NCBI GenBank assembly: GCA_018401435.1
Contig: JAGYJW010000025.1
Location: 1-64,000 of the forward strand
Origin: Deltaproteobacteria bacterium
Lineage (GTDB): Bacteria; Myxococcota_A; UBA796; UBA2385
DNA: 64,000 bases
Direction of reading: 5' to 3'
Translations under genes and position numbers: made by a program
Part shown: piece by piece, positions 51,191 through 61,307 of the stretch
Layout: every line of letters starts with the position of its first letter
How positions within the stretch are numbered: position 1 is the stretch's first letter
Notes under the pieces: generated by a model
Database searches by the model: none
Seen by the model: the letters and a program-made list of their open reading frames with translations, nothing else
What the model was told of the DNA's origin: nothing

Positions 51191-52522
51191 TCAATCCGCG
51201 CAGGACCGGCCTTCGATGGCCTCCAGGGCGACCAGGTGGCGGTTGGTCTGCCCCCCGGTGGAGGCCGAGAAGCCCAGCCAGGCGGGGAAATCGGTCTGGC
51301 CGGGCAGGTCCTCGTCGATCAGGCGGATGCCGTCCAGGATCACCATCATGCGGGCGCCTTGGGCCTGGATGTGCAGGTCGTGCCAGCCGGTGTCCTCCAG
51401 CTCGGGAAGGGGCGCCCAGACCGCATATTCGCCGGCGTCCCCGCTGCGGGTGATGGCGACGTGGTCCACCTCGGGGTCGCCCCGCCAGTCGTTGCTGAAG
51501 GTGTCCAGCTCCACCGTCCAGCCGGGCAAGGACAGGCCGTCAACGCCGTCGCGACCGGCGCTATAGCCCAGGCCGCTGCCCAAGGACCCCAGGGTGCCCT
51601 CGGCCCGGTCCAGGTCCAATGCGGTGACCGCGATGCCGTCGGCCCCGGTGCCCTCGCCCATGAAGAAGCGCAGGTCGATGGAGACGGCGCCGCCGTTGAC
51701 CACGGGGTCGCGCAGGAAGGCCGATCCGGCGGCGTTGCGCAGGTCGGGGGTCAGCTCGATGAAGCCGCCCGCTTCGTCGATGCTGGCGCTGCCCGACAGC
51801 AGCCAGTCGTCGAGAATGGAGACAGGGTCGTCAATCAGGGCCTGCTGGCAGAGGCCGATGTCCACCGTGGCGGATTGGCCGCAGCCATCGGTGACCGCGG
51901 CTGTCAGGAGATGGGGTCCGGGCTGGCGTCCAGCCGGCCAGGTGGCCTGGGCCTGTCCATCGACGTCAGGCCGGGCGGTGGCCACCAGCCCCTCTTCTGC
52001 GTCCACCCAGGCCACCTCCAGGTCGGTCCAGGGGGTCTCGTCGTCCTCGACCCGCACCCAGAGGGGCAGGTCGGCGTCGGGCAGCACGTCGTTCTGCTGC
52101 GGGGCGAGCAGCTGCAGGCGCGGGGCGGTGTCGGCGTCGGCCTGCAAGGCCATCTGGGCGGTCGGGCGCGCCGGGTCGTTGCTGTCCAGGCTGAGGCTGC
52201 CGGCCCCGATGCCGGTCAGCACGAGGCCCAGGCTGGCGCCCGGGGCCAGGCGCTGGGGCCAGCTGGGGCCTTGCAGGGTCCAGGCGCCGGTCAGCGTGGC
52301 GCCTTGGATGGACAGCATGGCGTCGCCCTGGTTGGTGACGGTGACGGGCACCCGGTCCAGGCCGCAGACCCCGCGGCGCTGGGATTCCGGCGGGTCCAGA
52401 ACCAGCATGGGTGCTGCGGTCCCCGCGTCGGCGCCCTCCCCATCGCGCAGCGCGCCCAGGCCCTGTTCAACGCAGCCGCAGAGGGCGACGAGGACCCAAA
52501 TGGGCAGGCGGGGGCGCGGCAT
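51191..52522 (-). CDS. Lipoprotein with Ig-like region and C-terminal L-type-lectin-like domain
   Basis: 443 residues. Lipoprotein signal ending VALCGC. The middle, about 40-220, holds beta-sandwich segments (VPVTVTNQGDAMLSIQGA, LPLWVRVEDDETPWTDLEVAW) like choice-of-anchor or Ig folds. The last 210 residues resemble legume-type lectins: GADGIAVTALDLD, GLGYSAGRDGVDGLSLPGW, TVELDTFSNDWRGDPEVDHVAI, WHDLHIQAQGARMMVILDGIRL and WLGFSASTGGQTNRHLV. The fold binds glycans in other bacteria. The ATG of MPRPRLPIW was chosen at the signal. It is divergent from the Entner-Doudoroff operon. Confidence 0.75.
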   Translation of the reverse strand: MPRPRLPIWVLVALCGCVEQGLGALRDGEGADAGTAAPMLVLDPPESQRRGVCGLDRVPVTVTNQGDAMLSIQGATLTGAWTLQGPSWPQRLAPGASLGLVLTGIGAGSLSLDSNDPARPTAQMALQADADTAPRLQLLAPQQNDVLPDADLPLWVRVEDDETPWTDLEVAWVDAEEGLVATARPDVDGQAQATWPAGRQPGPHLLTAAVTDGCGQSATVDIGLCQQALIDDPVSILDDWLLSGSASIDEAGGFIELTPDLRNAAGSAFLRDPVVNGGAVSIDLRFFMGEGTGADGIAVTALDLDRAEGTLGSLGSGLGYSAGRDGVDGLSLPGWTVELDTFSNDWRGDPEVDHVAITRSGDAGEYAVWAPLPELEDTGWHDLHIQAQGARMMVILDGIRLIDEDLPGQTDFPAWLGFSASTGGQTNRHLVALEAIEGRSCAD

Positions 52523-52638
52523 GGGCGGCTCCGGGAGCGGGCGCTCCACCCCTATCTCGCGGCGGTCCCGACGATGCGGCCTACCGCGGCCCGGGACCCA
52601 GGGGTAACGTAGGCCTGAGTCACGCTTTTGGAGCCCCG

Positions 52639-54117
52639 GTGAGCACCCGCATCATTCCCGTCGAGCCCTTCGATTATGTGGTCTTTGGGGGCACCGGCGA
52701 CCTGGCCGCCCGCAAGCTGCTGCCGGCCCTCTACCACCGGCGGGTGGACGGCCAGATCCCCGATGGCTGCCGCATCCTGGCGGCCTCGCACCTGTCCATG
52801 GACGACGCCGCCTACCGGGCCTGGGCGCGGGAGGCCCTGACCAGCCACCTCAACCCCGAAGACCTGGACGAAGGGGGGCTTTCGGCCTTCTGCAACCTGC
52901 TGCATCACATCCACTTGGATGCCTTCTCCGACCAGGGCTGGCCCGAGCTGGTGGCCGCCCTGGCCGGCCGACCGGCCGCCGTGCGCGCCTACTACCTGGC
53001 GGTGGGGCCGGGGCTGATTGGGCCCATCTGTGCCCGCCTGGGGGCCCTGAACCTGAATGGGCCCAATACCCGGGTCGTGGTCGAGAAGCCGCTGGGCCGG
53101 GATCTCGACAGCGCCCTGAAGGTGAACCGGGACGTGCTCGCGGTCTTTCACGAGGGGCAGGTCTTTCGCATCGACCACTACCTGGGCAAGGAGACCGTGC
53201 AGAACCTGATGGCCCTGCGCTTTGCCAACGCCTTGTTCGAGCCCCTGTGGAATGGCGCCCACATCGACCATGTGCAGATCACCGTGGCCGAGAGCATCGG
53301 GGTGGGCAGCCGGGGCGGCTACTATGACAAGGCCGGCGCCCTGCGGGATATGGTGCAGAACCACCTGCTGCAGCTGCTCTGCCTGGTGGCCATGGAGCCC
53401 CCGGACTCCTATGACGCCGACTCGGTGCGGGACGAGAAGCTGAAGGTGCTCAAGGCCCTGCGGCCCATTCCCGACGACAAGGCCGACCAGCTCACGGTTC
53501 GCGGCCAATACACCAGCCTGTCCAGCGACGCCTTGCGGGTGCCCGCCTATGTCGAGGAGGTGGGGGTGCAGCGCTCCTTGACCGAGACCTTCGTGGCCAT
53601 CAAGGCAGAGGTCGCGAATTGGCGCTGGGCGGGTGTTCCCTTCTATCTGCGTACCGGCAAGCGCATGCCGACGCGGGTCAGCGAGATCGTGGTCGCCTTC
53701 AAGCCCATCCCGCACTCGATCTTCCCCGACGACGCGGGGGCCATCCAATCCAACAAGCTGGTGATCCGCCTGCAGCCCGACGAGGGCGTGCGCCAGTGGG
53801 TGATGATCAAGGACCCCGGTCCCGGCGGCATGCGCCTGCGCCATGTGCCGCTGGACATGAGCTTTGCCGAGGCCTTTGGCGTGCGCAATCCCGACGCCTA
53901 CGAGCGCCTGCTGATGGACATCATCCGCGGCAACCCCACCCTGTTCATGCGGGGGGACGAGGTGGAGGCCGCCTGGCGCTGGGTGGACCCCATCCTGCGG
54001 GCCTGGGAGCGGGATGGCCGCAGCCCCCACGCCTATACGGCGGGCACCTGGGGCCCCTCGCGGGCCATCGCCCTGATCGAGAGAGACGGCCGCACATGGC
54101 ATGAAGAGACGGTCTGA
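52639..54117 (+). CDS. zwf: Glucose-6-phosphate 1-dehydrogenase
   Basis: 492 residues from a GTG start with GGAG 5 bp upstream. The nucleotide-binding motif is GGTGDLAARKLLPALY, and the active site is RIDHYLGKETVQN with the catalytic His. It makes 6-phosphogluconolactone and NAD(P)H from glucose 6-phosphate in the cytoplasm, and starts the Entner-Doudoroff operon. The stop overlaps the pgl start by one base (TGATG). Confidence 0.95.
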   Translation: MSTRIIPVEPFDYVVFGGTGDLAARKLLPALYHRRVDGQIPDGCRILAASHLSMDDAAYRAWAREALTSHLNPEDLDEGGLSAFCNLLHHIHLDAFSDQGWPELVAALAGRPAAVRAYYLAVGPGLIGPICARLGALNLNGPNTRVVVEKPLGRDLDSALKVNRDVLAVFHEGQVFRIDHYLGKETVQNLMALRFANALFEPLWNGAHIDHVQITVAESIGVGSRGGYYDKAGALRDMVQNHLLQLLCLVAMEPPDSYDADSVRDEKLKVLKALRPIPDDKADQLTVRGQYTSLSSDALRVPAYVEEVGVQRSLTETFVAIKAEVANWRWAGVPFYLRTGKRMPTRVSEIVVAFKPIPHSIFPDDAGAIQSNKLVIRLQPDEGVRQWVMIKDPGPGGMRLRHVPLDMSFAEAFGVRNPDAYERLLMDIIRGNPTLFMRGDEVEAAWRWVDPILRAWERDGRSPHAYTAGTWGPSRAIALIERDGRTWHEETV

Positions 54118-54821
54118 TGGCGCATACAACCCATTTTTTCGACGATTCGGAAGCCCTGGCCCAAGCCCTCGCGGACGCCTTGGTCGCGGTCCTCGTGCGC
54201 GGCCTGGTCGCCCGCGGGCGGGCTAGCCTGGCGTTGTCGGGGGGCAGCACGCCCCGGAGGCTCTTTGCGGCGCTCAGCCAGCGGGATCTCGACTGGTCCA
54301 AGGTGAGCCTCACCCTGGTGGACGACCGCGACCTGCCCCCAGGGCACCCCCGCTCCAACGCCGGCATGCTCTGCGGCATCCTGGCGGGCAGCCCGGCCTC
54401 GGCCGCCCGCTTCTTGCCCTTGCGGGCCCCAGAGGGCGGTCCGGCCGAGGGCCTGGTCGCTGCCTTGGACTGGCCCCTGGACGCCGTTGTGTTGGGCATG
54501 GGCACCGACGGCCACACGGCCTCCTGGTTTCCCGGCGCCGACCGCCTGGACGCCGCCTTGGACCGGGACCAGCCGCCGGCCCTGCTGCCCCTGGTGGCGC
54601 CCGGCGCCCCCGAGCCGCGGCTGAGCTTCAACCGGAGCGCCCTGCTGCGCTGCCGCGACCTCTTCCTGCACATCGAGGGTAAGGAGAAGCAGGCGGTCCT
54701 GGCGGCTGCCTGGGAGCCGGGCCCCCTGGCCCAGGCCCCCATTCGCGCGATGCTCTTCCAAGATGAAGTGCCTGTGCGGATCTTCACCACACCATCTCCA
54801 GACGGAGGGTCGGCCCCATGA
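54117..54821 (+). CDS. pgl: 6-phosphogluconolactonase
   Basis: 234 residues of the DevB/NagB-like family: [15 protein letters not shown] near the start, [20 protein letters not shown] and [17 protein letters not shown] in the middle. It hydrolyses 6-phosphogluconolactone to 6-phosphogluconate, directly between Zwf and Edd in pathway and gene order. It overlaps zwf by one base and edd by four (ATGA), so the whole pathway is translationally coupled. Confidence 0.92.
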   Translation: MAHTTHFFDDSEALAQALADALVAVLVRGLVARGRASLALSGGSTPRRLFAALSQRDLDWSKVSLTLVDDRDLPPGHPRSNAGMLCGILAGSPASAARFLPLRAPEGGPAEGLVAALDWPLDAVVLGMGTDGHTASWFPGADRLDAALDRDQPPALLPLVAPGAPEPRLSFNRSALLRCRDLFLHIEGKEKQAVLAAAWEPGPLAQAPIRAMLFQDEVPVRIFTTPSPDGGSAP

Positions 54822-56650
54822 GCCTTCACCCAAGCCTTGAAGCCGTGACGGCGCGCATCTCCGCACGCAGCGCAGACAGCCGCGCCGCCTACCTGCAGCG
54901 GGTGGCTGCGTCCGCCTCCCGGGGGCCCCGCCGGGGGCGCCTGGACTGCGGCAACCTCGCCCACGCCTATGCCGCCTGTGGGGAGGACAAGCCCGCCCTC
55001 AAGGGCGAGCGCGCGCCCAACCTGGGCATCGTGACCGCCTACAACGACATGCTCAGCGCCCACCAGCCCTTCGAGACCTACCCGGGGCTGATCAAGGAGG
55101 CGGCCCGCCAGGCGGGGGGCACCGCCCAGGTGGCTGGCGGCGTTCCGGCCATGTGCGATGGCGTGACCCAGGGCCAGCCCGGCATGGAGCTGTCCCTGTT
55201 CAGCCGCGACATCATCGCGATGTCCACGGGCGTGGCCCTGTCCCACGACGTCTTCGACGCGGCGGTGCTGCTGGGGGTCTGCGACAAGATCGTGCCCGGG
55301 CTGCTGATCGGCGCCCTGGCCTTTGGCCACCTGCCCACCCTGCTGGTGCCTGCCGGCCCCATGACCAGCGGCAGCACAAACGACGACAAACGGCGCCACC
55401 GCGAACTCTTCGCCCAGGGCCTCATCGACCGCGCCACCCTGCTGGACTCCGAGAGCCGGGCCTACCATGGGCCGGGCACCTGCACCTTCTATGGCACGGC
55501 CAACAGCAACCAGATGCTGATGGAGCTGATGGGCCTGCATGTGCCCGGCGGCACCTTCGTGAACCCCGGCACCCCCCTGCGCGAGGCCCTCACCCGCGAG
55601 GCGGCGGCGCGGGCCCTGGCCATCACGGCCTTGGGTCCCGACTATACGCCCCTGGCCGAGGTGGTGGACGCCAAGGCCATCGTCAACGGCATGGTGGGCC
55701 TGCTGGCCACCGGCGGCAGCACCAACCACGCCCTGCACATCGTGGCCATCGCGGCGGCGGCGGGGCTGGTGGTGGACTGGGACGACCTGTCGGCCCTGTC
55801 GGCGGTGGTGCCCCTGTGTGCGCGGGTCTACCCCAATGGCGGCGCCGACGTGAACCACTTTCACGCTGCCGGCGGACTCGGCGTCTTGATCGGCGGGCTG
55901 CTGGATCACGGCCTGTTGCATCCCGACACCCGCACGGTCTGGGGCACGGGCCTGGCCGACTACCGGGTGGAGGCCTTCTTGGGCCCCGATGGGCAGGTGC
56001 TGCGCCGGCCCGCCCCCACCGAGAGCCAGGACAAGGCCGTGCTGCGGCATCCCAGCGACCCTTTCGACAGCCAGGGTGGCTTGTCTTTGCTGCAAGGCAA
56101 CCTGGGGCGCGCCGTGATCAAGACCTCGGCGGTGCACCCCTCACGGCACCGCATCGAGGCCCCCGCCCGGGTCTTTGACAGCCAGGACGCCTTGATGGCG
56201 GCCTTCTCAGCCGGTCAGCTGGAGGAGGACTTCATCGCCGTGCTGCGCTTTCAGGGGCCCCGGGCCAATGGCATGCCCGAGCTGCACAAGCTCACCCCCG
56301 CCTTGTCGGTCTTGCAGGACCGGGGGCACCGGGTGGCCCTGGTCACCGACGGCCGCATGTCGGGGGCCTCGGGCAAGGTGCCGTCGGCCATCCACATCTC
56401 GCCCGAGGCGGCGCTGGGGGGGCCCCTGGCCCGGGTGCGCGATGGCGACCTGATCGTCCTGGATGCGACAAAGGGCAGCTTGGAGGCGAAGGTTTCCGAA
56501 GCGGTCTGGGCGGCGCGCGCGCTGGAGCGCCCCGATCCGGCGGCGGCGGGTTGGGATACCGGTCGGGCCTTGTTCCAGCTCTTCCGCGACCACGCCACCC
56601 CCGCCGAGAGGGGCGGCGGCGTGCTCAATTTCCTGCCGGAGGTCCCATGA
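54818..56650 (+). CDS. edd: Phosphogluconate dehydratase
   Basis: 610 residues, the standard length. Iron-sulphur dehydratase family: [39 protein letters not shown] with a cluster cysteine, [15 protein letters not shown] with a second, and [20 protein letters not shown] with a third. It converts 6-phosphogluconate to 2-keto-3-deoxy-6-phosphogluconate. ATGA overlaps join it to pgl and to eda. Confidence 0.95.
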   Translation: MSLHPSLEAVTARISARSADSRAAYLQRVAASASRGPRRGRLDCGNLAHAYAACGEDKPALKGERAPNLGIVTAYNDMLSAHQPFETYPGLIKEAARQAGGTAQVAGGVPAMCDGVTQGQPGMELSLFSRDIIAMSTGVALSHDVFDAAVLLGVCDKIVPGLLIGALAFGHLPTLLVPAGPMTSGSTNDDKRRHRELFAQGLIDRATLLDSESRAYHGPGTCTFYGTANSNQMLMELMGLHVPGGTFVNPGTPLREALTREAAARALAITALGPDYTPLAEVVDAKAIVNGMVGLLATGGSTNHALHIVAIAAAAGLVVDWDDLSALSAVVPLCARVYPNGGADVNHFHAAGGLGVLIGGLLDHGLLHPDTRTVWGTGLADYRVEAFLGPDGQVLRRPAPTESQDKAVLRHPSDPFDSQGGLSLLQGNLGRAVIKTSAVHPSRHRIEAPARVFDSQDALMAAFSAGQLEEDFIAVLRFQGPRANGMPELHKLTPALSVLQDRGHRVALVTDGRMSGASGKVPSAIHISPEAALGGPLARVRDGDLIVLDATKGSLEAKVSEAVWAARALERPDPAAAGWDTGRALFQLFRDHATPAERGGGVLNFLPEVP

Positions 56651-57297
56651 CGCCCATGGACGCAAGACAGGTCAGGATCCGCGAGATCATGGATATGGGG
56701 CCCGTTGTCGCGGTGTTGGAGATTCGCGATCTGGCCTCTGCCGCCCCCCTGGCCCGGGCCTTGGTGGCCGGTGGCCTGCGGGTGCTCGAGATCACGCTGC
56801 GCACGCCGGTCGCCCTGGCCGCGGTGCGCGAGATGATCGCGGCTGTGCCCGATGCCGTGGTGGGCACTGGCACCTGTCGCCAGCCCGAAGACCTGGCTGC
56901 GTCGATGGAGGCCGGGGCGGCCTTTGCCGTGTCGCCGGGCACGACGCCCCGCCTGCTGGATGCCGCCGCAGACCTGCCCCTGCCCCTGCTGCCCGGGGTG
57001 GCCACGCCGTCGGAGGCCATGGCCTTGCAGGACCTCGGCTATGTGCACCAGAAGCTCTTTCCCGCGATGGCCCTGGGTGGCCCGGCCACCCTTGCGGCCT
57101 GGAAGGGGCCGCTGGCGGGCATTCACTACTGCCCCACGGGCGGCATTCAGGCTGCGGGGGCAGCCCAGTGGCTGGCCTTGCCCAATGTGCGCTGTGTGGG
57201 CGGATCCTGGGTGGCGCCCGCTGCAGCGGTGGCCGCGGGGGATTGGGCCCACATCACGGCCCTGGCGCGGTCTGCGGTGGCCCTGGGGCGCCCATGA
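56647..57297 (+). CDS. eda: KDPG aldolase (2-dehydro-3-deoxyphosphogluconate aldolase)
   Basis: 216 residues, a class I aldolase of the (beta/alpha)8 type. The Schiff-base lysine lies in [21 protein letters not shown] carries the catalytic glutamate; GTGTCRQPE and YCPTGGI form the phosphate site. It cleaves KDPG to pyruvate and glyceraldehyde 3-phosphate, completing the pathway. The start ATG overlaps the edd stop, and the stop overlaps the methyltransferase start (ATGA). Confidence 0.93.
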   Translation: MTPMDARQVRIREIMDMGPVVAVLEIRDLASAAPLARALVAGGLRVLEITLRTPVALAAVREMIAAVPDAVVGTGTCRQPEDLAASMEAGAAFAVSPGTTPRLLDAAADLPLPLLPGVATPSEAMALQDLGYVHQKLFPAMALGGPATLAAWKGPLAGIHYCPTGGIQAAGAAQWLALPNVRCVGGSWVAPAAAVAAGDWAHITALARSAVALGRP

Positions 57298-58820
57298 GCC
57301 GCTTTGCGCCGGTGGTGTGCATCTTCACGGTGGAGGGGCGCCGGGTGCTCTGGCATGGGGCCACGGGTCGCCACTTCCTGCTCTCGCCCCCGGCCCTCGC
57401 GGCGGTCGAGGCCTGGACCGCGGGGCCGCCGCCGGGTCAGCTTCGGGTGCTGGTGCAGCGCATGGACGAGCTGGCGCTGTTGGCCGAGAGCCTGCAGCCC
57501 GATCTCGCGGCCCTCATCCCCTGCCCTTCCCGCCTGGTGATTCGCGTGCCCGAGCCGCGGGCCCTGTGGCTGCCGGTGCCCGACCAGCGGGGTCCGGGCG
57601 GCTATGCCTACCGCGCCCGGCCCCTGGACCCGGTTGAAGACGCCCTGTGGGCGGCCTGCAATGGCGCGCGCTCCGTGGCCGAGGTGGCCGCGCGGGCGGG
57701 CGCCCCGCTGTCCGCTGCCCTGGCCTTCTTTGCCACCCTCACGGGCCCCGAGGTCCAGGCGTTGCAGCTGCGGGACCAGCCCGCCGGCCCCCGCGACCCC
57801 TCCTTGCGCCGGCTGGTGGCCCCGGAGCGCCCCGACGCCCCGCGCCCCGACCACCTCTATGGATCGCAAGGCCAGACCACGCTGGGGCCCTACCACCACG
57901 ACCACATCACCGACGGGCAGACCCACTTCGACGATCGCGAGACCACGGTGGCCCACGCCTTCGCCCGGCCCCACCCGGCCCTGGGTGGCCTGCCCTATGG
58001 CGCGCGGCTCTTGGACGCCCTGCTGGACCGATCCCTCCTGAATGAAGACAGCGGGCTTGTTGTCGAGGTGGGGCCGGGTACGGGCGAGCTGGCGGAGGCC
58101 CTGCTGGGCCGGGCCTTGGAGCGCGGCCGCCCCATTCACGACTACCTGCGCATCGACGCCTCTCCCGCCCTGCTCGCCACCCAGGATGCGCGCCTGCCGG
58201 GCACCCGCGGGTTGCTGGGTGAGGCCACCGCCTTGCCCCTGGCCGACCACAGCGTCGGCTTCTTGCTCAGCAACGAGGTGCTGGCCGATCTGGAGGCCGC
58301 CCCCGAGCCCCTGGCCCGGCCCCTCATTGCCGCCCATGGGCTGCACGCCGAGCCTGGGCAGGCCCTGTTCAATGTGGGCGCCTGGCGCTTTGTCGCGGAG
58401 ATCGCGCGGGTGCTGCGCCCGGGGGCCGCGGCGGTGCTCACCGAGTTTGGGGACGCCCACGAGCTGCCCAGCGAGACCCGCTACCTGGACCACCCCGAGG
58501 TCTCCATCCACTTTGGCCAGGTGGCCGCAGTGGCGCGGGCCGTGGGCCTGGACGCCCAGCTGCTGCCCTTGGGCGAGCTGCTGCAGGCAGACCTGACCGC
58601 GCGCTGGCTGGCCCGGGGCAGCCACGAGGCCCTGCGAAGCTGGTCGCATTCCCGGGGGCAGCGCTGGGCGGCCCGGGCCCGCTCGCCCCAGGATGCCGAC
58701 CTGCCCGCCGGGGTCACGGGTCTGGACTGGGTCCCCATCACCGAAGATGGCCCGGGGCCCGTGCTCACCCGCTTCATGGCCCTGGTGCTGCGCCAACCCG
58801 ACGGGCGGTCAGCGGGCTGA
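57294..58820 (+). CDS. SAM-dependent methyltransferase coupled to the Entner-Doudoroff operon
   Basis: 508 residues. The N-terminal 200 or so are of unknown fold, ending in the His/Asp-rich YHHDHITDGQTHFDDRE. A class I methyltransferase domain follows: motif I VVEVGPGTGELAEALL (about 255-270), DYLRIDASPALLATQ, and LSNEVLADLEAAPEP, somewhat like the MidA/NDUFAF7 group. It is the fifth gene of the zwf-pgl-edd-eda unit by ATGA overlap. No sugar-pathway role is known for such enzymes, so the coupling may be only transcriptional. Its last 12 bp overlap the convergent thioesterase-HutD gene. Confidence 0.72.
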   Translation: MSRFAPVVCIFTVEGRRVLWHGATGRHFLLSPPALAAVEAWTAGPPPGQLRVLVQRMDELALLAESLQPDLAALIPCPSRLVIRVPEPRALWLPVPDQRGPGGYAYRARPLDPVEDALWAACNGARSVAEVAARAGAPLSAALAFFATLTGPEVQALQLRDQPAGPRDPSLRRLVAPERPDAPRPDHLYGSQGQTTLGPYHHDHITDGQTHFDDRETTVAHAFARPHPALGGLPYGARLLDALLDRSLLNEDSGLVVEVGPGTGELAEALLGRALERGRPIHDYLRIDASPALLATQDARLPGTRGLLGEATALPLADHSVGFLLSNEVLADLEAAPEPLARPLIAAHGLHAEPGQALFNVGAWRFVAEIARVLRPGAAAVLTEFGDAHELPSETRYLDHPEVSIHFGQVAAVARAVGLDAQLLPLGELLQADLTARWLARGSHEALRSWSHSRGQRWAARARSPQDADLPAGVTGLDWVPITEDGPGPVLTRFMALVLRQPDGRSAG

Positions 58821-59789
58821 GATTCGCAGGCTGATGCTGGGCACGGAGGCCAGGGCGGGCCCGTCCAGGCGCAGCAGATCGTGGCGGGCCACGGCCTCGT
58901 TGGCGATGCGGCCGGGCGCCAGGGCCAGGACCAGGCCCGCCGGCACCCGGCCCGGCGGCCGCAGCATCGCGGTGGCCCGGCGCTGGGCCCGGTCGGTCAT
59001 CAGGTTGAGGTCGAGGGTGGGGCCACCCAGCAGCGCGCAGCCCCAGTCGTCCTCGCCGAAAAAGCTGATTTGCTCGCCTCCTTCACGCAGGCTGACCTGC
59101 AGGCCGTCGCTGCGGGTCAGGGTCATGCCCGCGCCGGAAAGCAGCACCAGCACCCGATCCACCCCATCAAAGCGCGAAAATGGGCCATCCGCGGCCACCT
59201 CGGCGATGGAGATGCGGCTGGCAAAGCCCGCGGGGCCTTCGCCTTCGCGGTGAAGCTCGTGGGTGATGCCGCCGCCATTCTTCCAGGCCATGCTGCGCCA
59301 GCCCTCCCGGCCCACCCGCCCGGTGATGCGCCCGCCCCCCTCGCCGGCCTGGTCCGCGATGCGACCGGGCGCGCCGAAAATGAGCCGCTGACGCTCGTCT
59401 TCGCGCAGGGCCAGGGACCGTCCCACCGCCGCGTCCACCCGCACATAGGTGGTGGTGGCTTGGGCCAGGGGATGGCCATCCCGGGCCCGGCAGAAGGTGG
59501 TCTGCACGACAAAGGAGCTGCGCCCCACCTCGGTCACGACGGGCTCCACCACCAGCACATCGTCAAAGACCGCCGGCGCCATCCACTCCTTGTGTTGGGC
59601 CCGCAGCCGGTAGTCAAAGCCGCCGGGCTCCAGCCAGACCGGGTCGATGGCCCGCAGCAGCTCGGTGGTGCAGAGATCGGTCCAGTCGCCATAACGGGCA
59701 TTGAAGGCGATTCCTTGGGGATCGCATTCGGGGTAGCGCACGCGCAGGCAGAAGCGGAAGGGGGCCGGAGCCGGAGTGGGAGGCAGCAT
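58809..59789 (-). CDS. Acyl-CoA thioesterase (hotdog) fused to HutD/Ves-family domain
   Basis: 326 residues. Residues 1-145 form a 4-hydroxybenzoyl-CoA thioesterase/YbgC-like hotdog domain with the Asp-bearing YPECDPQGIAFNARYGDW and a TTTYVRVD strand. About 160-326 form a HutD/Ves-type cupin: SMAWKNGGGITHEL, ISIAEVAADGPFSRFDGVDRVLVLL and MTLTRSDGL. HutD proteins are found with histidine-utilisation genes; thioesterases act on CoA or ACP thioesters. The fusion links two normally separate activities, so a shared substrate pathway is likely but unidentified. Confidence 0.8.
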   Translation of the reverse strand: MLPPTPAPAPFRFCLRVRYPECDPQGIAFNARYGDWTDLCTTELLRAIDPVWLEPGGFDYRLRAQHKEWMAPAVFDDVLVVEPVVTEVGRSSFVVQTTFCRARDGHPLAQATTTYVRVDAAVGRSLALREDERQRLIFGAPGRIADQAGEGGGRITGRVGREGWRSMAWKNGGGITHELHREGEGPAGFASRISIAEVAADGPFSRFDGVDRVLVLLSGAGMTLTRSDGLQVSLREGGEQISFFGEDDWGCALLGGPTLDLNLMTDRAQRRATAMLRPPGRVPAGLVLALAPGRIANEAVARHDLLRLDGPALASVPSISLRISAR

Positions 59790-59824
59790 GGGGCGGCCTT
59801 ATCCCGCCGCGCCGCGCCCCTCGA

Positions 59825-60286
59825 TCAAAAGGCCAGACCCAAGCGAAGCTGCCCGTCGGGGAAGATGGGGCTGCCGATGCCGCCGCTGGGGTCATGGACC
59901 GTCAACGAAGCGCCCAGGGTGAGCTGAAGCTCGATGGCGAGGTGCGGGGCCAGCCAGAAGTCGGTGGTGAGGGTGGGGTTGAGGGTCAGGGAGTGGGCGC
60001 CTTGGGGCCGCCCGAAATTCCAATAGCGCCAGCCCACCAGCAGGGGCGCGTGCATCGTGACGCCCCGGCCGCTGTCTTTGCGGTGCTCGACCAGGCGCAA
60101 GGCGGGGCCGGCCCGGGCGGTGACGCCGTTGTGGCCGAGAGAGCCCTCGACCCCGATCTCGATCTCCAAGGGATGCAGGGCGGTCAGCGAGAAGCTGGCA
60201 TTTGTCATGCCCGGAAGACCGACGCCCAGGTGCAGCGCGCCCAGGGTGCTGAGCGCGGGCTTGAAGAGCAGGCTGGATGCGGGCAT
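59825..60286 (-). CDS. Small barrel-like membrane protein
   Basis: 153 residues, rich in alternating hydrophobic/polar strands, Gly and aromatic residues, ending GQLRLGLAF with a terminal phenylalanine, as in outer-membrane barrels. No signal peptide is obvious at the chosen ATG, so the start may be wrong or the protein truncated. It sits between the thioesterase fusion and another conserved gene on the same strand. Confidence 0.5.
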   Translation of the reverse strand: MPASSLLFKPALSTLGALHLGVGLPGMTNASFSLTALHPLEIEIGVEGSLGHNGVTARAGPALRLVEHRKDSGRGVTMHAPLLVGWRYWNFGRPQGAHSLTLNPTLTTDFWLAPHLAIELQLTLGASLTVHDPSGGIGSPIFPDGQLRLGLAF

Positions 60287-60316
60287 GCCGGGCGCCGGGG
60301 CTGGAGGGATCGGATC

Positions 60317-60910
60317 TCAGGAAGGCAGGGCCGCCACCGCGTCGATGGGCCTGGGCAGCACATCTTCGGGGGCGAGGGGGCCCTCGCGGCGCAGCAGCCA
60401 GAAGTCCTGCAGGGGCACAAAAGTGTCCCCCAGGCGGAAGATCTCCCAGCCCAGCAGCAGGTCCACGCTGCCTTCGTTCACGGCAACCAAGGGGCAGAAG
60501 CCCACCCGGGCGGGGAAGTCCGAAAACAGGTTGCCTGCCACCCGATAGTCCAGGTAGTCCGACCCTTTCCAGCCCCGTGGAAAGCTCAGGCCCTCGGCCG
60601 ACCGCAGCTCGTAGTGGCCAAAGGTCTTGGGGCGGCCCTGGCGGTCGCGCAAGGGGGCGGGCGGGCTCTCCCAGCCGGTCTGCTCGACCTTCACATTCCA
60701 GCCACGAATCACGCCGGTGGCCGGGTCCTTGTGAAAGGTCTTGCGAAAGCTGCGCCAGAAGAGCCGGTGAAAGAGGGCCGGCATGGACAGGTCGATGCCG
60801 GTGTAGGCGCTGTCGGCCACGGCCTCGCGGTCGATGGGGTGGGCGGCGCGCATGATGTCGAAGAGCTGGGCCCCCGACATGCCCAGCAGCTCATCCAGGC
60901 TGTGTGCCAT
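60317..60910 (-). CDS. Conserved hypothetical protein
   Basis: 197 residues, soluble, no signal peptide. Notable stretches are ALFHRLFWRSFRKTFHKDP, IRGWNVKVEQTGWE, FGHYELRSAEGLSFPRGW and SVDLLLGWEIFRLGDTFVPLQD. The even composition and conserved-looking aromatic patches suggest a real gene with a single domain, but no family is recognised. Its start overlaps the DUF486 gene by 20 bp, so they are probably co-translated. Confidence 0.62.
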   Translation of the reverse strand: MAHSLDELLGMSGAQLFDIMRAAHPIDREAVADSAYTGIDLSMPALFHRLFWRSFRKTFHKDPATGVIRGWNVKVEQTGWESPPAPLRDRQGRPKTFGHYELRSAEGLSFPRGWKGSDYLDYRVAGNLFSDFPARVGFCPLVAVNEGSVDLLLGWEIFRLGDTFVPLQDFWLLRREGPLAPEDVLPRPIDAVAALPS

Positions 60911-61307
60911 CTTCTTCCTCGGCGCTGAGGGTGGGCTGGGGGTCGGCTGCCGGGGCGGCCTCGTGGCTGCCGCTCACCAGCACGATGGCCAGGCCCATCA
61001 AGCCAAAGCCCAGCCACTGGCGCATGCCGACCGGCTCCTTGAGGTAGAAGGCCGAGACCATGGCGACGCAGACCACCCCGGCGCAGAGGTGGAAGGTGGC
61101 CATCTGGGCGCCGGTATACAGGCCCTGCCCCCAGCGGGTGGCGCTGACATTGAGCAGGTATTCGGGCAGGACGATCATCCAGCTGGCTGCCAGGGCCGCC
61201 CAGAAGGTCCACTTCTCGGCGTATTTGAGGTGGCCAATCCAGGCGAAGGCCATCAGGCCAGCCGACGCGACCAGCATCATCGGGACGAGGAAGATGCGCG
61301 AATCCAT
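60891..61307 (-). CDS. DUF486-family small membrane protein (DMT-like)
   Basis: 138 residues with four hydrophobic helices. Diagnostic pattern: MFAWIGHLKY-like AFAWIGHLKYAEKWTFWAALAASW, YLLNVSATRWGQGLYTGAQM and SAFYLKEPVGMRQWLGFGLM. DUF486 proteins are half-size drug/metabolite transporter relatives of unknown substrate in the inner membrane. The ATG of MDSRIFLVP was chosen. A charged C-terminal tail ends the protein. Confidence 0.83.
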   Translation of the reverse strand: MDSRIFLVPMMLVASAGLMAFAWIGHLKYAEKWTFWAALAASWMIVLPEYLLNVSATRWGQGLYTGAQMATFHLCAGVVCVAMVSAFYLKEPVGMRQWLGFGLMGLAIVLVSGSHEAAPAADPQPTLSAEEEDGTQPG

